Below, piece by piece: positions 7,151 to 18,314 of a stretch of DNA of 64,000 nucleotides. The stretch lies in the NCBI GenBank assembly GCA_944390825.1, contig CALXRG010000001.1, positions 124,001-188,000 on the forward strand. Reading direction: 5' to 3'. Below the pieces are notes generated by a model. It made no database searches and was not told the DNA's origin. It was given only the letters and a program-made list of their open reading frames with translations. Each line of letters begins with the position of its first letter. Within the stretch, counting starts at the first letter, position 1. This DNA is from an uncultured Akkermansia sp. (GTDB lineage Bacteria > Verrucomicrobiota > Verrucomicrobiia > Verrucomicrobiales > Akkermansiaceae). The position numbers and the translations under genes are program-made.

Positions 7151-9592
7151 TTACCAGAAGACGATGTAGAGGGTGATGGTGGCGATGACCACCAGGGTGC
7201 CGAAGATCTTGGCACGCGGGGAGGTCTTCATTTCGATGATGCCCTTGTCTTCCAGGATGACGGCTTCTCCGCCGCGGGCTGCGTTGACGAGTGTCATGAC
7301 GAGGCCGACGAGGCAGACGAAGACGAAGCAGATGGCCATGCGGTTCAGGAAGGAACCCAGCAGCATGGACATGAACTCGCTGTCACCGGTGGGGATGACC
7401 TTCAGGATGCCGAAGAGGGCTGCACCAATGGCGATGCCCAGCCAGCCGAAGATGCGCGGGCACTTCGGCACAAAGAAGCCGAAGAGGAATACCGCAAGCA
7501 CACCCGGGCTCAGGAAGCCCTGGAACTCCTGGATGAAGGTGAAGATGCCGCCGAAGGCGGGGTTGTCCAGGTAGGGGGCAAGGACGGTGGCGATCAGGGC
7601 GCAGCCAATGACGGCCCAGCGACCGACGGAGACAAGTTGCTCCTGGGTGGCCGGAGAGCCACAGACTTCCTTGGTCTTGCCGTAGATGTCCATGGTGAAC
7701 AGGGTGGAGGCCGAGTTGAACATGGAGGCCAGCGAGCTGACGACGGCTCCAAAGAGGGCTGCCAGCACAAACCAGGCCCAGCCGGTGCCCGGCAGCAGGC
7801 GCTTGAGCAGGGTGGCAAAGGCGGAGTCGTAGTGGTAGCCGACGAGAGCGGTGGTGACGGCGTACTGCTCGGTGTTGGCTCGGGCTGCGCCGGTGATGGC
7901 TGCGTCGACTTCGACGAGCTTCTGGGCAGCTTCGGAGCGAGCGACGGTGTCGGAGGCGTGGATCGCGTTGAGGGCGTCCGCGGCGGCGGCGAGCTCGGCT
8001 TTCTGCTCAGCGGTGGCGCCTACGGCGTCGGCGTTCCGGTTCAGCAGGGCGATGGATTCTTCAGCGACGTCGGCGCGGATGAGACGGGCGGAGGAGAGGT
8101 TGTAGATGACTTTCTTGCCCTCCTGGACGGCGCTGGCTTCAGCGGTCTGGACGATGGTCGCGGCCCGCGAGTCCGCAATGTCCTTGAGGTCGTTGCGGAA
8201 GAGGTTGTAGGCCAGGATGCCGGGGATGATCACGACAAAGGGAATGAGCAGCTTCAGGAAGGCGGCGAAGACGACGCCCAGCTGGCCTTCTTCCAGGCTC
8301 TTGGAGGCGAGGGTGCGCTGCATGATGTACTGGTTGAGGCCCCAGTAGAAGAAGTTGGGTATCCAGAGGCCCAGCAGGTAGACGGTCCAGGGAAGGACGG
8401 GGTCGTTGGCGGGGCGCATCATGTGAAGCTTGCCGGCAATGCCGTTGACGGAGGAGGATGCCTCGCCGTCATTGAGGGTCCACAGGCGGGAGATGCCGTC
8501 GCAGAGGGCGGAGCCGGTGCTCTGGAGGGAGCCGGCGATGTCGCCTTTGGCAAGTTCTGTGGCGGTGATGGTGGCGGAATCCACCATGTCATGGCTGGTC
8601 TGGGGATCGAGGTTGCCGAGGGCTGTCAGGGCGTAGTAGGCGACCAGGGCGCCGCCGGCGATGAGGCCGGATCCCCAGATGAGGTCGGTCCAGGCGCAGG
8701 CTTTCAGGCCGCCGACGTACACGTATACGGTGGCGCAGACGGCGATGATGATGCAGCCGGTGGTGACGCTGAGGTCAAAGTAAACAGATACTACGGTGGA
8801 ACCGGCGTAGATGACGGCTGCGGTGGGTACGCCCACGAGGATGAGCAGGTTGGCGATGGCCATGGTGACGCGGGCCACGCCGTTGTAGCGTTCTTCCAGG
8901 AACTGCGGGATGGTGAAGACGCCGCGCTTGAGCAGCATGGGCAGGAACGAGAAGGCCACGATGACCAGTACGATGGCGGCTAGCCATTCATAACCGGCAA
9001 TGGCTAGGCCAAGCCAGTCGGCTGCCTGGCCGCTCATGCCGACAAACTGTTCTGTGGAGATGTTGGCGGCGAGCAGGGAGAAGCCCACGAGCCACCAGCT
9101 CAGGCCGCGGCCGGCCAGGAAGTAGTCGGCGGCGCCTTTTTCTTTTTTCTCTTCGGCGGTTTCATTGGGGTCTCCGGATTTCCAGATGCCCAGGCCGATG
9201 ACGCCTACGATGACGACGCAGAAGACGATCATCTCCCAGAGGGGAAGTACGTCTACTTTGTCGGTTTGCCCGTCGGCTGCGCTATCCGGAGTGCCGGCTA
9301 CTGCTTCTGTCTCCGCGGAGACGGTGACCGCGGTATCGGGGGCGGGTGTCTCAGCTGCAGCCGGTTGCGTTGCCGGGGCGGCAGGAGCCGGGAGATCCGC
9401 TGAGGGCGCCGGGGCAGAGATGGCCACATCCGTGGTGATGATTTCCAGGGCCGGTTGGGGTGCTGTTACCTCGGTGGGGACTACCATCGGCTCTTCGGCT
9501 GCCGGTACGGGCTGGGTGGTTGAGGGCTCCTGCCCCAGGGCGCCGAACGCGAAGAGCGCGAGGGCGCTCAGGCATGTTATCGTTCGTTTCAT
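7151..9592 (-). CDS. Sodium/sugar symporter, SSS (SGLT) family, with extra domains
   Basis: 813 residues, far longer than the usual 500-600. Residues 1-20 look like a signal peptide, followed by an Ala/Pro/Thr-rich linker to about 110. The SSS membrane core then starts (first helix 118-137) and carries typical segments such as ADYFLAGRGLSWWLVGFSL, GLNQYIMQR and FNSASTLFTMDIY. An Ala/Glu/Asp-rich, probably coiled insertion of about 120 residues (468-586) interrupts the core before a conserved helix, likely on the outside. It is 27 bp downstream of galK on the same strand, so the cargo is probably galactose. Akkermansia-type bacteria release galactose from mucin, which fits. Substrate is inferred from context only. 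Confidence 0.88.
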   Translation of the reverse strand: MKRTITCLSALALFAFGALGQEPSTTQPVPAAEEPMVVPTEVTAPQPALEIITTDVAISAPAPSADLPAPAAPATQPAAAETPAPDTAVTVSAETEAVAGTPDSAADGQTDKVDVLPLWEMIVFCVVIVGVIGLGIWKSGDPNETAEEKKEKGAADYFLAGRGLSWWLVGFSLLAANISTEQFVGMSGQAADWLGLAIAGYEWLAAIVLVIVAFSFLPMLLKRGVFTIPQFLEERYNGVARVTMAIANLLILVGVPTAAVIYAGSTVVSVYFDLSVTTGCIIIAVCATVYVYVGGLKACAWTDLIWGSGLIAGGALVAYYALTALGNLDPQTSHDMVDSATITATELAKGDIAGSLQSTGSALCDGISRLWTLNDGEASSSVNGIAGKLHMMRPANDPVLPWTVYLLGLWIPNFFYWGLNQYIMQRTLASKSLEEGQLGVVFAAFLKLLIPFVVIIPGILAYNLFRNDLKDIADSRAATIVQTAEASAVQEGKKVIYNLSSARLIRADVAEESIALLNRNADAVGATAEQKAELAAAADALNAIHASDTVARSEAAQKLVEVDAAITGAARANTEQYAVTTALVGYHYDSAFATLLKRLLPGTGWAWFVLAALFGAVVSSLASMFNSASTLFTMDIYGKTKEVCGSPATQEQLVSVGRWAVIGCALIATVLAPYLDNPAFGGIFTFIQEFQGFLSPGVLAVFLFGFFVPKCPRIFGWLGIAIGAALFGILKVIPTGDSEFMSMLLGSFLNRMAICFVFVCLVGLVMTLVNAARGGEAVILEDKGIIEMKTSPRAKIFGTLVVIATITLYIVFW

Positions 9593-9619
9593 ATTTGGTG
9601 TTGTGTCGGTAAGAGAGAA

Positions 9620-10798
9620 TCAGGCCTTGTAGAGCACGCGGGCTCCTTCGCCGGGGCGGGTGACCAGGTAAGTCGTCTCGATGCCGAGCTCTTTGCGGTA
9701 GGCTTCGAGCATTTCTTTGGCGACCTGTTCGACGCTGTCGCTCTTCACGAGGGCGACGATGCAGCCGCCGAAGCCTCCCCCTGTCATGCGGGCACCGTAG
9801 ACGGCGGAAGCGGAGGGGATTTCGTCTGCCAGGCTGACGAGTTTGTCTACCTCGGCGCAAGAGACTTCAAAGTCGTCTTTAAGTGAGGCGTGGGAGCCGC
9901 GCATGGCGATGCCGGCGGATTCCCAGTCACCTTGCTGGACGGCCTCAGCAAAGGAGGCGACGCGCAGGTTCTCGCCGATGACGTGGCGGGCGCGGCGGTA
10001 GCAGAGGTCGCCGAGTTCGGCTTTTTTCTCCTCGAGCATCTCGAGCGTTGCTTCCCGCAGAGAGGGTACGCCGAGAATGGCGCAGGCGTCCTCGCAGTTT
10101 TTGCGGCGTGCTGCATAGCCGCCATCGGCCAGGGAGTGCTTGACGGCTGAATCGATGACGAGTACGCTGACGTTCGGATCTGTCATGGGGATGAGTTTGT
10201 AGGAGAGGTCTTTGCAGTCCAGCATCAGGGCGTGATCCTTGCGGCCGTTGGCGGAGATGAACTGATCCATGATGCCGCAGGGGACGTTGACGAATTCGTG
10301 CTCCGTTGCCTGACCGATCAGAGCCCGGTCGGTCGGGCTGATGTCCGCTCCACAGAAGGCGGCAAGTGCGGTGCAGGTGGCTACCTCAAAGGCGGCGCTG
10401 GAGGAGAGTCCGCCACCTCGGGGGACGTTGGAGTCGATGAGCATGTCCACCGGGGGGACTTGGACGCCGCGTCGTCCCAGCATGCAGATGACGCCGCGCA
10501 CGTAGTTGCTCCAGAACGGTTCACCGGGCTTGGAGGCATCGGCCGGGTCGATTTCGATCATGGTGTCTCCCAGCGAGCCAATCCAGCGGTGCTTGCCGGT
10601 GGGAGAGGGCGCGACAGCCACAACATTGATGTTGTTGAGGGCCATCGGCAATACAAAGCCGTTGTTGTAATCCGTGTGCTCGCCAATGAGGTTCACACGG
10701 CCGGGAGAGGCGGCTACGACAGTGGGTTTGTGGCCGAAATACCGTTCGAAATAAGGAGTGATGGTCTCGGCGCTGATTTCGCGTTGCTCTAAGTCCAT
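9620..10798 (-). CDS. galK: Galactokinase
   Basis: 392 residues of the GHMP kinase family; it phosphorylates galactose at C1 with ATP, the entry step of the Leloir pathway. The galactokinase signature GRVNLIGEHTDYN is at 33-45, the ATP-binding GGGLSSSAA is near 130, and GARMTGGGFGGC is near 335. It is first in an operon with the symporter gene. The promoter at 10808-10836 ends nine bases before the ATG, and a 7-bp dyad overlaps the -35 box, consistent with repression. galT and galE are not in the window. Confidence 0.97.
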   Translation of the reverse strand: MDLEQREISAETITPYFERYFGHKPTVVAASPGRVNLIGEHTDYNNGFVLPMALNNINVVAVAPSPTGKHRWIGSLGDTMIEIDPADASKPGEPFWSNYVRGVICMLGRRGVQVPPVDMLIDSNVPRGGGLSSSAAFEVATCTALAAFCGADISPTDRALIGQATEHEFVNVPCGIMDQFISANGRKDHALMLDCKDLSYKLIPMTDPNVSVLVIDSAVKHSLADGGYAARRKNCEDACAILGVPSLREATLEMLEEKKAELGDLCYRRARHVIGENLRVASFAEAVQQGDWESAGIAMRGSHASLKDDFEVSCAEVDKLVSLADEIPSASAVYGARMTGGGFGGCIVALVKSDSVEQVAKEMLEAYRKELGIETTYLVTRPGEGARVLYKA

Positions 10799-10807
10799 AG
10801 CAAGCTA

Positions 10808-10836
10808 CTTTTAGCACAAATGATATGCCAAGTAAA
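10808..10836 (-). promoter_or_regulatory. Promoter of galK
   Basis: Minus strand TTTACT (10836-10831), 17-bp spacer, TAAAAG (10813-10808). The galK ATG starts nine bases later, so the mRNA would be close to leaderless. Confidence 0.55.
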
Positions 10837-10855
10837 CCTCAAACTTGGGGTTTAC
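10832..10855. promoter_or_regulatory. Operator-like dyad at the galK promoter
   Basis: GTAAACC (10832-10838) and GGTTTAC (10849-10855) are perfect inverted arms ten bases apart, and the left arm overlaps the -35 box. A repressor bound here would block galK. The regulator is unknown. Confidence 0.5.
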
Positions 10856-11014
10856 GGCATTTTCATCTCCGGGCAGGTTGCCTGCACGCGGGTGGATTCC
10901 GGACGGGCTGCGGGGAGCCGGGTGAACGGGAGCCGGGCGCTCTGTATCGCTTTGGTGCCGGGATTGCAGCGAGTGGGGGGCTGCACTTGTTCCAACTGTC
11001 TGTCTCCCTTCTGA

Positions 11015-11052
11015 CTGTACGGTCCAGGCTGTACGGTCCAGGCTGCACGGTC
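11015..11052. repeat. 14-bp tandem repeat, about 2.7 copies
   Basis: CTGTACGGTCCAGG occurs twice in a row, followed by CTGCACGGTC as a partial, slightly changed copy. Confidence 0.85.
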
Positions 11053-11297
11053 TCGCGTTTGGCGGTCTTTTGGGAAAGGTGTGGACAGACTCAAATGGCT
11101 CAAGGCCGGGAACCGCACCACGCTGTATTCCTGCCTGGTCCGTTGCTGAGCGGGGCATCGCTCCTCGCGTTTCCCGGGCGCGGGGTGCCTGAGCTCCCGG
11201 TGGTCCGATCTCCCGGTGGTCTGTGCGCCGGTGGCGGATGCTCCTTGACCATCCGCTCTCCGGGTCATCGGCACACTGGACGGCGGGGTACCGGCGA

Positions 11298-11324
11298 GGC
11301 GCACCGCGAAATGCACGGTGCGCC
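11298..11324 (-). terminator. GC-rich hairpin after rpoD
   Basis: 8-bp stem GGCGCACC/GGTGCGCC starting 14 bp after the rpoD stop. There is no T tract, so intrinsic termination is uncertain. Confidence 0.4.
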
Positions 11325-11337
11325 CTGCATCCGGTGA

Positions 11338-13839
<2,502 letters not shown>

Positions 13840-13874
13840 AACTAAAAAAGAATCGGGGTATACTCCACCCATTA

Positions 13875-13905
13875 CACCTTTTGTCAAGCATGGGGACAAA
13901 AGGTG
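13875..13905. promoter_or_regulatory. 11-bp perfect dyad in the rpoD promoter region
   Basis: CACCTTTTGTC (13875-13885) and GACAAAAGGTG (13895-13905) are perfect inverted arms nine bases apart. The predicted start of transcription from the upstream promoter falls at its edge, and a second TTGACA (minus strand 13888-13883) lies within it. It could be a repressor site, a hairpin at the mRNA 5' end, or part of aroK termination, although no T tract follows. Confidence 0.6.
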
Positions 13906-13910
13906 CAGAC

Positions 13911-13938
13911 ATTTTATGCCATGCTACCCCGCTGTCAA
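13911..13938 (-). promoter_or_regulatory. Upstream promoter of rpoD
   Basis: Minus strand TTGACA (13938-13933), 16-bp spacer, TAAAAT (13916-13911). A second possible promoter starts with TTGACA at 13888 and has its -10 box near 13860. Confidence 0.65.
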
Positions 13939-14009
13939 GTAATTTTTTGCTGTTATTTTACTGATGACAGAAGAAATCCCCCAAGGCGCAGTCAGACCTC
14001 AGAGAGCAG

Positions 14010-14591
14010 TCAGGCATTGGCACGGCGGAGAGCGGCGAAGTAGCGTCCTGCAGCCTTGCACACCCGGCGAGCTGTCGCGAAGACGTTGGAGTGTGAGCAG
14101 TTGAGAGAGATGTGGGCTGCCGCAGCATAGGCGGGGGCCCGCTGCGCGAGCAATTCGCGCATTCTGGCTTCCGGGTCTGCCGTCTGGAGCAACGGCCGGT
14201 TGTTGCCACGCGCCGTGCGGGCCATCAGGATCGGCAGATCGACGTTAAGCCACACGACAAACCCGATACGGCGCAAAAGGCGGCGGTTTTCCTCACGCAT
14301 CACAACACCGCCACCGGTGGAGATAATCGGGGGCCGCCGGTCAGTGTAGTGCTGATCCGCCAGATAACGCAGCAGAGCCGTCTCCAACGCCCGGAAATGA
14401 GGCTCGCCCAGCTCGGCAAAAATCTCCGGGATAGTCTTGCCGGTCTGCTCCTCGATAACGGCATCCATATCCAGCAACGGCATTCCCGTCTGGCGGCTGA
14501 GCTCCCGCGCAACTGTCGTTTTGCCACACCCCATGAGTCCCACCAGAATGATGGGGTGGCCATTGGTATTGAGCGGGAAACGCGGGGGCAT
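14010..14591 (-). CDS. aroK: Shikimate kinase
   Basis: 193 residues. It phosphorylates shikimate with ATP, two steps before chorismate. The Walker A motif GLMGCGKTT is at 18-26, the shikimate-binding DMDAVIEEQTGKTIPEIF is near 41-58, and ISTGGGVVMREENR carries the GGG motif. NNRPLLQ matches the lid region. The start was set at MPPRFPL, about the usual distance before the P-loop. It follows dapF by 115 bp on the same strand and may be cotranscribed with it. Confidence 0.95.
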   Translation of the reverse strand: MPPRFPLNTNGHPIILVGLMGCGKTTVARELSRQTGMPLLDMDAVIEEQTGKTIPEIFAELGEPHFRALETALLRYLADQHYTDRRPPIISTGGGVVMREENRRLLRRIGFVVWLNVDLPILMARTARGNNRPLLQTADPEARMRELLAQRAPAYAAAAHISLNCSHSNVFATARRVCKAAGRYFAALRRANA

Positions 14592-14706
14592 GGACGTCTC
14601 GTGGTCATGGGCATCCCGGCAGCGGGAGGCAGCGGAGACGGGGTGGCGGCAGAATACCTGTTCTGCCCGTCCTGTCCCCTGCCCTCCCCTTACCGGGAAC
14701 AGGAAA

Positions 14707-15537
14707 TCAGTCCTCACAGACCGGCAACTCACCGCGGAACACCATCAGAGCAGGCCCGGTGAGCGTCACATCCGAGAATTCGTTCTCCCCACTGCGGATA
14801 AACGCCACGGAAAGCGTATCGCCACCCGCCACATCCAGGCTGATGGGCGAAGGCGCACCGGTCAGGGCCGCATGCAACAGAGCAGTCGCAGTCATGCCGG
14901 TACCGCAGGCGAGCGTCTCATCCTCCACGCCGCGCTCATAGGTGCGGAGCTTGAGGTGCTGGGGGGAAAGCACAGTGGCGAAGTTCGCATTGGTTCCGGC
15001 GGGGGCAAACGCCGCGTGATAACGCAGGTGGGCGCCCATCTTGCGGATATCGATACCATCCACGCTCGGGAGGTAAGCCACGGCGTGGGGCACCCCGGTG
15101 TTGAGGAAGTGGACGGGTGCCGGCACCACATCATCCGCCGGCAGGACGTTGAGCTTCAAATCCTTCGGCGTCGTCAGCTGAATCGTAACGGTATCGTCGT
15201 CATTCACAACGCCCTTGACCAGGCCCGCCTTGGTCTCAAAGGTCATCTCGCGCAGTGCGCCATCGGTCAGGAACTCGACAAACGCCGTAAAGCAGCGGGC
15301 ACCATTGCCACACATTTCCGCCTCACCGCCATCGGAGTTGTAATAACGCATGCGCACATCGCCCTTGCCCTGTGCAGGCTCAACTGCAATGAGGCCATCA
15401 GCACCGATACCGAATCGGCGGTCACACAGAGCCGCGATATAATCGTGCGTGAGCACCTCACTCAGGGAGAGGTCGCGGTTATCGATCATCACGAAGTCGT
15501 TGCCCGCGCCGGTCATCTTGTAAAACTGAAGCATCAT
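14707..15537 (-). CDS. dapF: Diaminopimelate epimerase
   Basis: 276 residues. It interconverts LL- and meso-diaminopimelate for lysine and peptidoglycan synthesis without a cofactor. The two catalytic cysteines are visible: Cys76 in EMCGNGARC and Cys211 in ACGTGM. GAGNDFVMIDNR near the N-terminus is also conserved. Two ATGs in a row open the gene; the first lies nine bases after a -10 box, suggesting a leaderless mRNA. Confidence 0.97.
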   Translation of the reverse strand: MMLQFYKMTGAGNDFVMIDNRDLSLSEVLTHDYIAALCDRRFGIGADGLIAVEPAQGKGDVRMRYYNSDGGEAEMCGNGARCFTAFVEFLTDGALREMTFETKAGLVKGVVNDDDTVTIQLTTPKDLKLNVLPADDVVPAPVHFLNTGVPHAVAYLPSVDGIDIRKMGAHLRYHAAFAPAGTNANFATVLSPQHLKLRTYERGVEDETLACGTGMTATALLHAALTGAPSPISLDVAGGDTLSVAFIRSGENEFSDVTLTGPALMVFRGELPVCED

Positions 15538-15546
15538 AGCACAGGC

Positions 15547-15575
15547 ATTGTATCAAATGGCAAGCAGCGGTGCAA
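15547..15575 (-). promoter_or_regulatory. Promoter of dapF
   Basis: Minus strand TTGCAC (15575-15570), 17-bp spacer, TACAAT (15552-15547). It ends nine bases before the ATG. Confidence 0.65.
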
Positions 15576-15686
15576 GCATTACCACCGCTGCTTTTCGGCA
15601 TGATGGCCCTCAACCGGCCGGGGACGGGTGCAAGCTTATTCTGCCAGGACATCCGCGAGCCATTTGGCAGCCCGATCACAGCCCGA

Positions 15687-16175
15687 TCACGGGACACGCC
15701 GGGCGAGGTGGTGATCGAGTCTCAGGCAGGCATCCGGGCAGTCCCTGGCCTTGCTGATGCTGTCAAGGATTTCACGGACGGCATTCTCCTCCTCGACTTG
15801 CTCCGCTGCGTAACCGAGCAGCAAAAACTGCGTAGCATAATCATGCGCCTCGCCGCACAGGCGGATAAGCGCATCGATGGAGGCGGTGATTTCCTGTTCT
15901 GTCTGCAAAGCCAGCCGAAACGTCTCCTCAACACTGCGGCTCCTGCTCTGCGGCTGCTCAAAAGGAGGCGGAGCAGCACCCGCACTGCGCTGCTCCAGGA
16001 AATCCATCAGCTTAAGGGCATGGCGGCATTCCTCTTCGTACTGCAATCGCAGCCAGTGTGACGCACCTCGGTATCCCTGAGAAGCCATGTCGGACGACAT
16101 CGCCAGATACAGGAAGGCTGAGTGAAACTCCTTACCGATCTGGTCGCATACTGCATCAATAATGGTCTGATTCAT
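15687..16175 (-). CDS. Ferritin (FtnA-like)
   Basis: 162 residues, normal for bacterial ferritin, a 24-subunit iron store. The ferroxidase ligands fit the FtnA pattern: Glu16, Glu49, His52, Glu94, Gln126 and Glu129. The stretch between helices B and C is rich in Ala/Pro/Gln/Ser. Its promoter at 16200-16228 gives a 20-nt leader. The gene diverges from parE and does not seem to be in an operon. No obvious Fur box was seen. Confidence 0.93.
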   Translation of the reverse strand: MNQTIIDAVCDQIGKEFHSAFLYLAMSSDMASQGYRGASHWLRLQYEEECRHALKLMDFLEQRSAGAAPPPFEQPQSRSRSVEETFRLALQTEQEITASIDALIRLCGEAHDYATQFLLLGYAAEQVEEENAVREILDSISKARDCPDACLRLDHHLARRVP

Positions 16176-16199
16176 ATGGTGGTTTTGGGGGTTGCAGCC

Positions 16200-16228
16200 A
16201 ACTTAGCACGCCGCCTTCTCCGGCGCAA
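16200..16228 (-). promoter_or_regulatory. Promoter of the ferritin gene
   Basis: Minus strand TTGCGC (16228-16223), 17-bp spacer, TAAGTT (16205-16200). Confidence 0.5.
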
Positions 16229-16347
16229 CACCTAATTGCCGTGTACAATCTAATTGGTTGCCCCACAGTAGCAAGGCCGGCTCCGGCAGAGGCCTGCATG
16301 CCCTCACCGGAGAACGCTCCGGCATAGGTCGCCGGAGCGTTTCCCGC

Positions 16348-16376
16348 TTGCCAAAACCGGCTGCTTGCGCTATAGT
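16348..16376 (+). promoter_or_regulatory. Promoter of parE
   Basis: TTGCCA (16348-16353), 17-bp spacer, TATAGT (16371-16376). The ATG at 16388 is 11 bases past the -10 box. Confidence 0.7.
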
Positions 16377-16387
16377 GTGAGCACCGT

Positions 16388-18250
16388 ATGGAAGCAGAAT
16401 ACACCGAGGACGCCATTCAGACCCTGGACTGGCGCGAGCATATTCGCCTGCGCCCCGGCATGTACATCGGCAAACTGGGCAATGGCTCCATGCCTGATGA
16501 TGGCCTTTATGTGCTGCTCAAAGAAGTGATCGACAACTCCATCGATGAGTTTGTCATGGGCACTGGCAAAAAAATCATCGTCACGATCTCCCCGGCGGGC
16601 CGCTGCGAGGTGCGTGACTTTGGTCGCGGTATTCCGCTGGGGAAGCTGTTTGAGTGTGCCGCGCGCATCAATACCGGCGGCAAGTACGATGGCGAGGCAT
16701 TCAAGAAGTCGGTTGGCCTGAATGGCGTGGGCATCAAAGCGGTCAACGCGCTCTCCTCTGTCTTTGAGATTCAGGCGTTCCGCGATGGGCAGACACGCCG
16801 TCTGCGCTTCCACGGGGGAGAGCTGGAGGAAGGCAGCGACACCACGGAAGAGAGCAGCGAGCCGAACGGCACTCGCGTTGCGTTTGAGGTGGATCGGACG
16901 CTATTTGCGGCGGATGCAGCCTTCAACATGGAGTACGTGCACCGCATGTGCCGCTATTACTGCTACCTCAACGCCGGGTTGACCATTAATCTCAACGGCA
17001 AGAACATCACCTCGCGCAACGGCTTGCTGGATCTCCTCCGCGAGGAGCTTGCCCAGCGCAAGCAGGTGCCGCTCTACGAGCCGATTCACCTGACCGGTGA
17101 AGACATCGAAATCGCCATCACCCACGGTGACGAGTACGGGGAGGAGTATTATTCTTTTGTCAACGGCCAGTACACGACCATGGGGGGCACCCACCTCGCA
17201 GCCTTCCGCGAAGCGATTGTCAAAACACTCCAGACGTTTTACAAGAAGCCTTACGAAGCGGCGGATATCCGGACCAGCATTGAAGCCGCCATCAGCATCA
17301 AGGTGGTGGAGCCGGTGTTTGAATCGCAGACCAAGACCAAGCTCGGCAGCAACACGATGGGGCCCGGCAAAGAAACGGTCCGCACCTTCGTGCTCAATTT
17401 CCTCGGCCGGGAGCTGGACAACTTCCTGCACCGCAACCCGGACATCGCTGCGGCCATCGAGGACAAGATCAAAGAATCAGAAAAAACGCGCAAAGAAGTC
17501 GCCGGGGTCACCGGAAAAATCGCCAAGGAACGGGCCAAAAAGGCCAAGGTCCACAACAAAAAGCTGCGCGACTGCCGGGTGCACTACGACACCAAACACA
17601 AGCGGGCCAGGGAGACGATGCTCTTCATCACCGAGGGCGACTCCGCCTCAGGTTCCATCACCACGGCCAGGGATGCAGAAACCCAGGCGGTTTTCTCTCT
17701 CCGGGGCAAGCCTGCCAACAGCTATGGCATCAAACGCGCCTCGCTCTTCGAGGAGAAGCGCAATGAGGAGCTGGATTTCCTGCATCTGGCGCTCAACATC
17801 GACCGCAGCATCAGCGATTTGCGCTACAACAAGGTCATCATCGCGACGGATGCTGACGTGGACGGCATGCACATCCGCCTGCTGCTGCTCACCTTCTTCA
17901 TCCAGTATTTCCGGGAGCTGATTACGGAGGGACATCTCTTCATCCTCCAGACCCCGCTCTTCCGCGTCCGCAACAAGCAGAAAACGATTTACTGCTACTC
18001 GGAGGCCGAGCGTGACCGCGCCGTCAAGCAGTTGGGCCGCTCCCCGGAGATTACCCGCTTCAAAGGCCTCGGCGAAATCTCACCGGCGGAGTTCCGCAAC
18101 TTCATCGGCGAGGACATCCGCCTGCAGGAGGTCACCTTGGAAAACGCCCACAACCTGCGCGATATTCTGCGCTTCTACATGGGCGACAATACCGAAGACC
18201 GCCGCCAGTACATCATCGACAACCTCCGCATCGAAGAAGACCTCGCTTAA
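16388..18250 (+). CDS. parE: DNA topoisomerase IV subunit B (ParE-type)
   Basis: 620 residues. This is the ATPase subunit of a type IIA topoisomerase. The GHKL ATPase motifs are [20 protein letters not shown] and [14 protein letters not shown]; the TOPRIM domain has [11 protein letters not shown] and [12 protein letters not shown]; and the end has [13 protein letters not shown]. The short length and the wording of these motifs resemble the ParE of Bacteroidetes rather than GyrB. The partner subunit (parC or gyrA) is not in the window. The mRNA would start very close to the ATG. Confidence 0.92.
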   Translation: MEAEYTEDAIQTLDWREHIRLRPGMYIGKLGNGSMPDDGLYVLLKEVIDNSIDEFVMGTGKKIIVTISPAGRCEVRDFGRGIPLGKLFECAARINTGGKYDGEAFKKSVGLNGVGIKAVNALSSVFEIQAFRDGQTRRLRFHGGELEEGSDTTEESSEPNGTRVAFEVDRTLFAADAAFNMEYVHRMCRYYCYLNAGLTINLNGKNITSRNGLLDLLREELAQRKQVPLYEPIHLTGEDIEIAITHGDEYGEEYYSFVNGQYTTMGGTHLAAFREAIVKTLQTFYKKPYEAADIRTSIEAAISIKVVEPVFESQTKTKLGSNTMGPGKETVRTFVLNFLGRELDNFLHRNPDIAAAIEDKIKESEKTRKEVAGVTGKIAKERAKKAKVHNKKLRDCRVHYDTKHKRARETMLFITEGDSASGSITTARDAETQAVFSLRGKPANSYGIKRASLFEEKRNEELDFLHLALNIDRSISDLRYNKVIIATDADVDGMHIRLLLLTFFIQYFRELITEGHLFILQTPLFRVRNKQKTIYCYSEAERDRAVKQLGRSPEITRFKGLGEISPAEFRNFIGEDIRLQEVTLENAHNLRDILRFYMGDNTEDRRQYIIDNLRIEEDLA

Positions 18251-18314
18251 TCACCACCGCACCGGCGGCACCTGCCGCCTCCCCTCCCCTTCCATTCTTA
18301 CCGCTTATACTACC

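Larger units (their letters stand above)
10856..11337. other. Non-coding gap between rpoD and galK
   Basis: About 480 bp without a credible gene. It holds a 14-bp tandem repeat (11015-11052) and, just past the rpoD stop, an 8-bp GC-rich hairpin (11298-11324, GGCGCACC/GGTGCGCC) that may help end rpoD transcription. Nothing else was recognised. Confidence 0.6.

Noticed and set aside
7112-8983. 623-codon plus-strand open frame over the symporter
   Set aside because: Composition is Gly/Asp/Val-rich without any domain; the symporter on the other strand explains the sequence.
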